From NCBI GenBank assembly GCA_964404765.1, contig CAYOLL010000168.1, positions 1 through 12,970 on the forward strand: a stretch of 12,970 nucleotides of DNA. The letters run 5' to 3'. The position numbers and the translations under genes are program-made. The notes under the pieces are model-generated. The model was not told the DNA's origin. It saw nothing but the letters and a program-made list of their open reading frames with translations, and did no database searches. Origin of the DNA: CAYOLL01 sp964404765 [NCBI: uncultured Gemmatimonadota bacterium]. GTDB taxonomy: Bacteria; 4572-55. Shown here piece after piece: positions 1 to 5,889 of this stretch; positions within the stretch are counted from its first letter, which is position 1; the number at the start of each line of letters is the position of its first letter.

Positions 1-406
1 TGGCGCTCAACGTCTCAAACTCGAATTCCACAACTTGCGCGCCCGCGCCGTTCTTAAAACCGAGGCTGGCGCCATACAACTGCACGCCGTCCTTGTAAAA
101 AGCGGACGTTTTGATTGCCGGTTCGGTCAACGCGTCGTGCAAAGCGGCATGATACGGGCCGGGATACTTGCGCTTGTTGGTGCGGCTGGCCGCAACATAG
201 ACCGGATCGGTCGCGCTGTTTTTCGCCCAACTGACCGCACCGCCGAAGGCGGTTTGCTGCGCTTCCTGTGCCGGCGTCGCCGTGCGCGAGCCTTTGGGCT
301 GTTTGACGCTGGCAATCGTTTCGCCATGTAACTGGCGAAAGACAACCTGATTGCCCAACGCGCCGGCAAGGCCGGTTGTGATAATGTTACGAATAACCTT
401 GGCCAT
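1..406 (-). CDS. Hypothetical protein, partial (3' end beyond the window)
   Basis: The frame opens at ATG 404-406 and stays open to the left edge (135 complete codons, no stop). A perfect GGAGG ribosome binding site lies at 414-418, 7 nt upstream, which fixes the start and the frame. The protein begins MAKVIRNIITTGLAGALGNQ and continues with a polar, Ala/Gln/Lys-rich middle (ATPAQEAQQTAFGGAVSWAK) and then YPGPYHAALHDALTEPAIKT. There is no signal peptide, membrane segment or catalytic motif. The layout resembles small uncharacterised proteins of Bacteroidota-type genomes in which MAKVxRNIIxxGLxGxLGxxxVFRQ is followed by an AYxxAxxDFxxxPxI-like segment; this is from memory and not verified. I do not know its function. 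It is more GC-rich than its neighbours. It is separated from the upstream dehydrogenase gene by a terminator, so it is probably its own transcription unit. Confidence 0.75.
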   Translation of the reverse strand, partial: MAKVIRNIITTGLAGALGNQVVFRQLHGETIASVKQPKGSRTATPAQEAQQTAFGGAVSWAKNSATDPVYVAASRTNKRKYPGPYHAALHDALTEPAIKTSAFYKDGVQLYGASLGFKNGAGAQVVEFEFETLSA

Positions 407-457
407 TTTGAAACCTCCAATAAATAAGAGAATGAAATGAAGTGAAGTGAACGTAAG

Positions 458-490
458 CCAAGATAAAATGGCAGGGTTATAGGCTGTCAA
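458..490 (-). promoter_or_regulatory. Possible promoter of the left-edge gene
   Basis: On the minus strand TTGACA (485-490) is followed, 22 nt after its TTG, by TATCTTGG (458-465), which matches the FCB -7 consensus TAnnTTTG at all fixed positions but one. It sits between the terminator at 561-600 and the ribosome binding site at 414-418, where a promoter is expected. The spacing is slightly long and the match imperfect. The leader below it has short GAAGT/GAAAT-type repeats (about 431-450) of no recognised function. Confidence 0.3.
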
Positions 491-560
491 GAGAAATATG
501 TATATTTTTTGCCACATAATGGGCGATGTTGATAGAAACCCGCCTGCGGTCAATGGGAAC

Positions 561-600
561 AAAAACAAAAAACCCGTTGGATTTTGCTTGTCCAACGGGT
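561..600 (-). terminator. Rho-independent terminator after the dehydrogenase gene
   Basis: A perfect 10-bp stem (572-581 with 591-600, ACCCGTTGGA/TCCAACGGGT) encloses a 9-nt loop. Read on the minus strand it is followed by a run of T interrupted by a G (561-571). It lies 57 nt beyond the stop codon at 658. A T-rich stretch also follows on the plus strand (602-606), so it could act in both directions, but no plus-strand gene is seen here. Confidence 0.9.
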
Positions 601-657
601 CTTTTTGGTTATGATTTCAACGTCTGCAATGCAAGATTTACGGACGTTTGGATTGCC

Positions 658-2013
658 CTACCGCGTCGTTATAAGAACTTCAAACTCACCTGTCAAACGG
701 TCAGCAATCTCCTTCTCGGCTGGATCGGTTGAATCGAAGCCACATACATTAACCAGTGCCCACGCTACACCGTTTTCTAGAATCTTTGCCTTAAGATCTT
801 GAGTCGATTCATCTTTTTCAAAATTATTGCTTGTACCGTCGTATGAATACGCGTAAAGCAGAGCGTGCAAAATGGCGACAAGCAGAGAATCAACGATTTT
901 GAAGCGTGTTCGCAGCACAAACAGCAATGAACCAACCAAACGATCTGTTCTTTTGAGCTTGCGTGGCACATCCCGAGCGACACGGGAAATTGGATCGTCC
1001 AGATGCTCGTTGGAAATGCGCTCCAACACTTGGCCGGCATATTCAAACCAATCTTCTTTCAAACCGTAATTTTGTTCTGTGAACGCTTTGGCAACCTCTT
1101 CCAATGCTTGCTCTACATGAGAGCGCACCACATCGGATTTCAACGCGTCAGCGATTGTGTATGGATTCGATTTATCAAATGCGCCGATGTAAGCGGCAAC
1201 AGCATGCGCCATATTCAGCGTGTACACCTTGCGTTGACGAGCCAATTCCAGATTGATCCATAGCTTGGCCTCACCTAAATATTTGGTCTGTTTGGAAGCC
1301 AAAGGTTTGATGTTAAGAAATGGCATGGCATAGTCCAGTTCTTTGTAACTTTCGGTCAAGATGCTGACGGGTTTGATTTCTTCAGGTGGAATGGTACGCT
1401 GGGAGCAAATCCGATCGGCCAGTGATGGCACAAAGCAAACATTTGCCGCCACATCATTCCAAATGGCAATTCGTTCCGAGTTGGCAAGTTGATAAGTTTC
1501 TGCCAATAGCGCATTTTTAAGTAATTCGACGGCAAAGGTTGTACCGACTGGATTATCTGAGCAGGTGATGAAAAGCTTTTTGGTAATGCCCAAAGATCGC
1601 CGAAACTGCTCCACTTGCAGTAGGAAACACGCCGCATTTTTTAAAGCAGCTGTGCTAACACCAAAAGCACAATTTATAATTTGAGCTTTGGCCGAAGCCT
1701 CAATGGCTGGTTCTGAGGCGTGTTCGCTTTGGTTGGTAGGCTCGTAATGGTGCACCTCAACAACTTCCACATCCACACCGCCGTATGGCGGATTGTCGAT
1801 GACTCGATAATAATTGTGCAGCCGCAACCGCTCTGTTACTTCTTTGGATTTGAGATTAACCCCTACCAGATGATAGCCCATATTGAAGAATACCGGCCCG
1901 ATCAATCCCAACTGCAGACGACCCAGGCCCAGCATGATCAGCGTGGGTTTGACGCCATTCAGGTTATTGCGTATCCGCAAAATCATAGTTGAGTTTGGAT
2001 CATTCGCATTCAT
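658..2013 (-). CDS. Mannitol-1-phosphate dehydrogenase (MtlD) family oxidoreductase
   Basis: A 451-residue cytosolic NAD-dependent dehydrogenase of the polyol (mannitol) dehydrogenase family. An N-terminal Rossmann fold carries a glycine-rich loop, GLGRLQLGLIGP (29-40), and SDNPVGTTFAVE (152-163) matches the family's CDNPVGTTFA-type motif. The C-terminal domain has RKVYTLNMAHAVAAYIG (261-277), holding the expected catalytic Lys262, Asn266 and His269. A following DDPISRVARDVPRKLKRTDRL segment (339-358) aligns by eye with E. coli MtlD. Start ATG 2011-2013 is preceded by AGGAGA at 2019-2024. MtlD interconverts mannitol-1-phosphate and fructose-6-phosphate, but this protein is about 70 residues longer and its GxGxxGRGFIG-type loop is altered, so the substrate is uncertain. 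It lies 97 nt after the methyltransferase gene, probably last in the operon, and is followed by a strong terminator. No mannitol PTS gene is nearby. Confidence 0.85.
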   Translation of the reverse strand: MNANDPNSTMILRIRNNLNGVKPTLIMLGLGRLQLGLIGPVFFNMGYHLVGVNLKSKEVTERLRLHNYYRVIDNPPYGGVDVEVVEVHHYEPTNQSEHASEPAIEASAKAQIINCAFGVSTAALKNAACFLLQVEQFRRSLGITKKLFITCSDNPVGTTFAVELLKNALLAETYQLANSERIAIWNDVAANVCFVPSLADRICSQRTIPPEEIKPVSILTESYKELDYAMPFLNIKPLASKQTKYLGEAKLWINLELARQRKVYTLNMAHAVAAYIGAFDKSNPYTIADALKSDVVRSHVEQALEEVAKAFTEQNYGLKEDWFEYAGQVLERISNEHLDDPISRVARDVPRKLKRTDRLVGSLLFVLRTRFKIVDSLLVAILHALLYAYSYDGTSNNFEKDESTQDLKAKILENGVAWALVNVCGFDSTDPAEKEIADRLTGEFEVLITTR

Positions 2014-2074
2014 AGATTTCTCCTGCTGTTGTTACGGCTGTATATGACTTTTGCGATTTTTGTATAATCACCAT
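2000..2074 (-). CDS. Possible 24-codon upstream ORF overlapping the dehydrogenase start
   Basis: ATG 2072-2074 is preceded by AGGA with 6-nt spacing and opens a 24-codon frame, MVIIQKSQKSYTAVTTAGEI followed by YECE, ending in TGA at 2000-2002. Its last 14 nt overlap the beginning of the dehydrogenase gene in another frame, and the dehydrogenase ribosome binding site lies inside it. This could couple translation of the two frames. It is equally likely to be chance: the peptide has no recognisable motif. Confidence 0.2.
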   Translation of the reverse strand: MVIIQKSQKSYTAVTTAGEIYECE

Positions 2075-2111
2075 GTTGATTCCTATACTCCTATATTAAT
2101 TAACCATAAGA

Positions 2112-3014
2112 TTATCCATTTCGGATATGCAGAAACAGGTTTACCTTTTCTGGCTCGGCTTCCACCCGAATGTACTCGGCCGGAACGCCGGCCTCTTCAG
2201 CCAATTGGCGGAGTTGCTGATCCGTCCGATGGTAAAGGCGCCAACAGGCAAATTCCATATAAGCTCGGGTTGGATTTTTGGGGGAAAAATTGCCGATGAC
2301 CAATTCCCCGTTGGGCTTCAGTTTTTTGAGCAATCTTTTCAGAATAACGCAAAAATGTCGATCCAACAAATAATCGAACAAACCAGCGGACCAAATTAGA
2401 TCATAAGAATATGCCGGGCGGTAATGAAAGATGTTTTCGTTGATAAAGAAAACCCGGTCGAGATGGTCGGTGCAGAGTTTTTGGGCGTAATAAATGGCTT
2501 TTTGATCCTGATCCAGACAATCAATACGGATCTGGCTGTGCGGGTATTGATCCAAGTACTCGCTGACATCCCGCGCCGGGCCGCTGCCCACGTTCAACAG
2601 ATGAATTGAACCATTTCGATGATTCGCTTCAACCTGCTGCAAAAGCTGTTGAAAATACGCCTTGCGGTTACGCACTGCCCGAGGCGCCTGCCGGGTATGG
2701 AAAAAATAATCCCACTTCTTCAAGTGTTCATGGGGCGAAACCCAACTCTGATAAATCCTATCAATAATTTCAAAATCCCCCAAATAGCCATGCGGCTTGC
2801 ATACTGCAAAACCTTGCATTGTTTGGGTAGAAAAGGCTTCCCCAAAATTTTGCCACAGTTCTTGCCGGTCTTTTTCAGAAAAAACGCCCTGATTGAAGTG
2901 AGACATGAATTTGGCAAAAAAATTGTCCAGAATTTCATATTCCGATTCATCCGGGCCGCCATTTTGAACCAGTGTGCGAATAAAGTCCATATATTCTTGC
3001 AATTTCATTCTCAT
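2112..3014 (-). CDS. Class I SAM-dependent methyltransferase with PhcB-like N-terminal region
   Basis: A 300-residue protein without signal peptide. The Rossmann SAM-binding core begins with motif I, HLLNVGSGPARDV (138-150). Asp168 at the end of the next strand (IDCLDQD) is the likely ribose contact, and YDLIWSAGLFDYL (204-216) and LKPNGELVIGNF (232-243) are the usual later motifs. The N-terminal part holds KPHGYLGDFEIIDRIY (73-88) and APRAVRNR (110-117). From memory, such a GYxGD plus RAVRNR arrangement occurs in proteins annotated like PhcB, which makes 3-hydroxy fatty acid methyl ester signals in Ralstonia; I have not verified this. Start ATG 3012-3014 has GGGAG at 3021-3025, 6 nt upstream; a second ATG at 3006-3008 is less well spaced. 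It probably belonged to the synthase-reductase operon before the 3031-3437 interruption. The methyl acceptor is unknown; a fatty acyl carboxylate or hydroxyl is a guess. Confidence 0.85.
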   Translation of the reverse strand: MRMKLQEYMDFIRTLVQNGGPDESEYEILDNFFAKFMSHFNQGVFSEKDRQELWQNFGEAFSTQTMQGFAVCKPHGYLGDFEIIDRIYQSWVSPHEHLKKWDYFFHTRQAPRAVRNRKAYFQQLLQQVEANHRNGSIHLLNVGSGPARDVSEYLDQYPHSQIRIDCLDQDQKAIYYAQKLCTDHLDRVFFINENIFHYRPAYSYDLIWSAGLFDYLLDRHFCVILKRLLKKLKPNGELVIGNFSPKNPTRAYMEFACWRLYHRTDQQLRQLAEEAGVPAEYIRVEAEPEKVNLFLHIRNG

Positions 3015-3016
3015 AA

Positions 3017-3030
3017 GTTACTCCCGGTTT
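3017..3030. repeat. 14-bp direct repeat, copy 1 (contains the methyltransferase RBS)
   Basis: GTTACTCCCGGTTT here is identical to 3438-3451. Read on the minus strand it supplies the GGGAG ribosome binding site of the methyltransferase gene. The two copies start 421 bp apart and bracket the whole non-coding interruption between the reductase and methyltransferase genes. Confidence 0.8.
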
Positions 3031-3118
3031 ATGTGTGTCGCTGCTTTTAAAAACGAGTGCGTCTGAAAATTGCGGATATTTTCGGTAAGATTTTTTCAGA
3101 AAGCCATCTGAGCATGTA

Positions 3119-3387
3119 CTGCCTATTCGCTTATTTTTTATGCCAAATGTGCAATTATGAAAAACCCTATAACATTTTACTAATAAACGAATTACAAGCA
3201 TCATGCCTTTGGCCTGTACAGAAACAACGATCATTTTTCTTGGTCAAAATAATGATTAAGGCCAGTTACGCATGGTCTTTTTGAGAAACCAAACTTGATA
3301 CAAAAATCGTCTAATTTGTTTATCTACAACAAGTTGCTGAACAAAACATAATTAAGCATTTCACTTTGAAAATAAGCGAATAGGCAG
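3119..3387. mobile_element. 269-bp MITE-like non-autonomous element
   Basis: The ends are perfect 19-bp inverted repeats: CTGCCTATTCGCTTATTTT at 3119-3137 and its reverse complement at 3369-3387. They are flanked directly by the 6-bp direct repeat CATGTA (3113-3118 and 3388-3393), as expected of a target-site duplication. The interior is AT-rich and has no ORF with a recognisable product, so the element would have to be moved in trans by a transposase recognising these ends. I cannot name the IS family: the ends begin CTG and the duplication is 6 bp, but I do not recognise the repeat. It lies in the gap between two genes that otherwise look co-transcribed. Confidence 0.75.
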
Positions 3388-3437
3388 CATGTAGATTTTT
3401 GATTCTAATTCAAACAACTTCCTAAATTATTATTACC

Positions 3438-3451
3438 GTTACTCCCGGTTT
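3438..3451. repeat. 14-bp direct repeat, copy 2
   Basis: GTTACTCCCGGTTT, identical to 3017-3030. It lies 16 nt beyond the stop of the reductase gene. If the sequence between the two copies were removed, the methyltransferase ATG would lie about 32 nt after that stop with its GGGAG intact, matching the 33-nt gap between the two upstream genes. Confidence 0.8.
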
Positions 3452-3467
3452 CTGACAATGGCGGCGC

Positions 3468-4484
3468 TTATTCGACGCGCTTCCATGGCACAGCCTGCTT
3501 CCCCTCAGGAGTGGACAACCAGTGAACTATTCGAGTAATCGCGGCATCAAATGAGATTGCCGATCGAAATTCCAGTTCATTTTGAGCCTTCTCGATTGGA
3601 TAACCCTGATCACGGCAGAACATATAAACGACATGACGGGTTAGTAGCGGTCTACTTTTTATCCGTAGGGTGCTATAGGCATTCTCCATTCCATAAGCAA
3701 GCGGCAACGCCAGCCTAATGGGCAGATTTAACCGGGGCGGCGGTGTGCCAAGTCCCTCCGCCAGGGCATAAAAATACTGCCGCCAGGTTTCGTTCGACTC
3801 ATCGCGCAGGTTATACGCCTGACCGACTGCACTTGGCAAGTTGGCTGCCTGCAAAATGGCTTCAACGGCGTTGTCAATGTAGAGCAGGCCGGCTGGACTA
3901 TGACCACCATTGATCATGACCATCTGCTGCTTGCGTAACATGTTAACGATCTCTGCCACAAAGTTTGGGCTGCGCTCGCCGTAAATCGAAGCCGGACGAA
4001 TGATCGTGACCGGAATACCCGTTTGTTGATAAAAATCCCAAACCAATTTTTCGCCCAAACCCTTACTGCGATTATACGGTAAACCTACATCGGTGATGGG
4101 AAAAGTTTCGTCGCAGGCTTTTTTGGGATAACCATACACATCGGTAGTGCTAACATGCATCAAGCGTTGCACGGTGCCGGACTTGGCAATGGCCTCCAAC
4201 AAATTTTTTACACCTAGCACATTGGTTTGGTAAAAAACGGACCATGATCCCCAATCTGAAGACCGCGCCGCGCAGTGATAAACGATTTGGATATTTGCCA
4301 TCAATCCGGCCAGGCTGTTTGAATCTTCCAGATGGCCAAAGCGAACATCCAGCGGCAAGCCTGCCAGATAGCCCAAATTGCTGGCAGGTCGCGCCAGAAT
4401 TCGCACCTCATGCCCTGCTTTAACCAAGACATGCGTTAATGCGCCGCCCAAAAAACCGGATGCGCCAGTGACGAGGACTTTCAT
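3468..4484 (-). CDS. NAD(P)-dependent extended SDR (epimerase/3-beta-HSD/ketoreductase type)
   Basis: A 338-residue cytosolic oxidoreductase of the extended short-chain dehydrogenase family. It opens MKVLVTGASGFLGG, whose GxxGxxG loop (7-13) binds NAD(P). The catalytic residues are Ser/Thr in HVSTTDVYG (110-118) and the YxxxK pair Tyr137/Lys141 in PYNRSK. RPASIYGERSP (163-173) and the GLLYIDNAVEAI segment (199-210) are typical of the family. ATG 4482-4484 is chosen because GAGG at 4490-4493 is well spaced from it; the in-frame GTG at 4488-4490 overlaps that site. It starts 33 nt after the synthase stop, so the two are co-transcribed. The likely role is reduction of the 3-keto group made by the synthase, like OleD or the bacterial ceramide-pathway reductase CerR; this is inferred from family and neighbourhood. 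Sugar epimerase activity is the main alternative. Confidence 0.87.
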   Translation of the reverse strand: MKVLVTGASGFLGGALTHVLVKAGHEVRILARPASNLGYLAGLPLDVRFGHLEDSNSLAGLMANIQIVYHCAARSSDWGSWSVFYQTNVLGVKNLLEAIAKSGTVQRLMHVSTTDVYGYPKKACDETFPITDVGLPYNRSKGLGEKLVWDFYQQTGIPVTIIRPASIYGERSPNFVAEIVNMLRKQQMVMINGGHSPAGLLYIDNAVEAILQAANLPSAVGQAYNLRDESNETWRQYFYALAEGLGTPPPRLNLPIRLALPLAYGMENAYSTLRIKSRPLLTRHVVYMFCRDQGYPIEKAQNELEFRSAISFDAAITRIVHWLSTPEGKQAVPWKRVE

Positions 4485-4517
4485 AAGCACCTCATTTTCA
4501 CACTTACATCAAGATGA

Positions 4518-5714
4518 TCATCTCAGTATTCCGCCAATCTCGCAGGCGCCTTCGGCAATAACTTTAGCGCAATAATCCAAATCTTCTTTACGATGCAAGG
4601 AAGACACCGCCGCACGTAGACGTGCCTTATTTTTAGATACTATCGGGTAAGGGATTGCCTGAACATAAATGCCTTTTTTTTGACAATAACGGGCCAATTT
4701 CATAGCCGTCTGATCTTCGCCGCATATAATCGGGAAGATTGGTGTCACACCTGTTATACCGGAAAAACCAAACTCTTTCAAGCGAGAAGCAAAATACTGT
4801 ATATTTTCGTGGAGACTGTGCACCCGATCCGGTTCTGCGTCAATCACATCCAAAGCTGCCAGAGCAGCCGCCGCAGCCGTAGGCGGCAAAGCTGCGGAAT
4901 AGACAAAACCGCGAGCCTGATGTTTCAGGAAATCACACAATTCATAGCTTCCGGCCACATACCCGCCCACACTTGGAATAGCTTTGCTAAATGTGCCCAT
5001 TTTAATGTCAATGCAGTCAGATGGCAAGTCAAAGTGTTCTTCAATGCCATGTCCGGTTTTTCCCAAAACCCCAATTGAGTGCGCTTCGTCTACCATCAGC
5101 CAGGCGTCATATTGTTGGCACAAACGACACACCTCTGGCAGATTAATGATATCCCCATCCATGCTAAAAACGGCGTCCACTATGACAAGTTTTTTTCCAA
5201 CGGTGGATGACTCGACCAGACATCTTTCAAGATCACCCATATCGTTGTGACAAAAACGAACATATTTGGCTTGTGACAAAGAGCAACCATCTACGATGCT
5301 GGCATGGTCTAATTTATCACAAATGACGGTATCATCTTTTCCAACCAATCCGGCAATAACGGAAAGATTCGCGATATAGCCACTGGTGAAAGTGATGGCA
5401 GATTCGGTTTGTTTAAATGCTGCTACCCTCTGTTCCAGTTGATGGTGTAATTTTAACGTTCCGGCCAGCAGCCGCACACCGTTTGTGCCGGTGCCATAAT
5501 TTTCGATAACTTTTTGAGCGGTACGATTAATAGTCGGGTGGCCATTCAAACCCAGGTAGGAGTAGCCACCCAGCAGGATCATCGGCTCCTTTTGTCCCGC
5601 AACCATAACTCGGCAGTCGGGTAGATAAGCTTCAATCTCCTCCATATAAAAGTAGAGGTCATTGTCACGAACTTCTTTTAGAGGCCAGTAAGTTTCGAGT
5701 TTATATGCTTTCAC
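4518..5714 (-). CDS. PLP-dependent alpha-oxoamine synthase (Spt/KBL/BioF/CqsA family)
   Basis: A 398-residue fold-type I PLP enzyme, full length for the family. Alpha-oxoamine synthases condense an acyl-CoA or acyl-ACP with an amino acid, releasing CO2, to give an aminoketone. Visible landmarks are YSYLGLNGHP (51-60), YGTGTNGVRLLAGT (73-86), His137 in LDHASIVDG (stacks on PLP), Asp209 and His212 in VDEAHSIGVLG, and the PLP lysine Lys244 in GTFSKAIPSVGGYVAG. The TFSK-SVGG context looks more like serine palmitoyltransferase and related synthases than AONS or KBL; no clear acyl-CoA selectivity can be read. The start is GTG 5712-5714, supported by GAGGTGA at 5718-5724; the first in-frame ATG is 23 codons further in and would cut into the fold. 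It is first in its operon, just below a strong FCB-type promoter. Product possibilities are a sphingoid base, a CAI-1/LAI-1-like ketone signal or another aminoketone lipid. Confidence 0.9.
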   Translation of the reverse strand: MKAYKLETYWPLKEVRDNDLYFYMEEIEAYLPDCRVMVAGQKEPMILLGGYSYLGLNGHPTINRTAQKVIENYGTGTNGVRLLAGTLKLHHQLEQRVAAFKQTESAITFTSGYIANLSVIAGLVGKDDTVICDKLDHASIVDGCSLSQAKYVRFCHNDMGDLERCLVESSTVGKKLVIVDAVFSMDGDIINLPEVCRLCQQYDAWLMVDEAHSIGVLGKTGHGIEEHFDLPSDCIDIKMGTFSKAIPSVGGYVAGSYELCDFLKHQARGFVYSAALPPTAAAAALAALDVIDAEPDRVHSLHENIQYFASRLKEFGFSGITGVTPIFPIICGEDQTAMKLARYCQKKGIYVQAIPYPIVSKNKARLRAAVSSLHRKEDLDYCAKVIAEGACEIGGILR

Positions 5715-5768
5715 AAGTCACCTCGTTTCGGGCAAAGTAGAAGGTTGTCAAGCCATGCCTCCAATCGG

Positions 5769-5799
5769 CAAACATAGGCAATAAAATTAGAATGACAAA
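5769..5799 (-). promoter_or_regulatory. FCB-type promoter of the synthase operon
   Basis: On the minus strand TTTG (5796-5799) is followed after exactly 19 nt by TATGTTTG (5769-5776). This matches the Bacteroidetes primary-sigma pattern TTTG-N19-21-TAnnTTTG at every fixed position. The leader to the GTG start would be about 45-50 nt. The -33 element overlaps the T-rich tail of the preceding terminator. A separate TTGACA at about 5744-5749 has no partner -10 hexamer at proper spacing. Confidence 0.7.
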
Positions 5800-5831
5800 C
5801 AAAAAACCCGACCACTGTCAGACAGTCGGGT
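5797..5831 (-). terminator. Rho-independent terminator after the 1473-residue protein gene
   Basis: Read on the minus strand, a GC-rich stem (5806-5810 with 5827-5831) continues into an inner 4-bp stem (5814-5817 with 5823-5826) after a 3-nt bulge, with a 5-nt loop. A T6 run and further T-rich sequence follow (5797-5806). It lies 58 nt past the stop codon at 5890 and insulates the synthase operon from readthrough. Confidence 0.85.
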
Positions 5832-5889
5832 CAAGCACACGCAATCAATTCGTTGTAATAATAAATAAAACGATCAAACAATGAAAATG

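Larger units (their letters stand above)
3015..3467. other. 453-bp intergenic interruption between reductase and methyltransferase genes
   Basis: This AT-rich stretch contains, from right to left, the second 14-bp repeat (3438-3451), a 44-bp spacer, the MITE-like element with its target duplications (3113-3393), an 82-bp spacer and the first 14-bp repeat (3017-3030). I see no RNA gene, no convincing terminator and no ORF with coding character. On the minus strand TTGTAA followed 19 nt later by TTATAG (inside the element, roughly 3168-3198) could be a weak promoter for the methyltransferase, but I do not claim it. Confidence 0.7.

Noticed and set aside
127-420. 97-codon minus-strand frame starting upstream of the left-edge gene
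   Set aside because: Its product is Arg-rich and low in complexity and its TTG start overlaps the GGAGG site. The other frame starting at 406 is correctly spaced from that site and stays open to the window edge.
619-648. AACGTC...GACGTT inverted repeat near the 3' end of the dehydrogenase gene
   Set aside because: Only 6 bp with an 18-nt loop and no T-run; the nearby perfect 10-bp hairpin at 572-600 is the credible terminator.
2619-3050. 143-codon plus-strand frame
   Set aside because: Antisense to the methyltransferase, which has a SAM-binding motif I and a ribosome binding site.
3057-3284. 75-codon plus-strand frame running into the MITE-like element
   Set aside because: No ribosome binding site or family resemblance; it crosses the element's left end, so it is not a gene carried by the element.
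4488-4490. Upstream GTG as start of the reductase
   Set aside because: It overlaps the GAGG site that is properly spaced for the ATG at 4482-4484; the usual family start MKVLVTGASG begins there.
4680-5078. 132-codon plus-strand frame
   Set aside because: Antisense to the PLP-dependent synthase across its conserved catalytic region.
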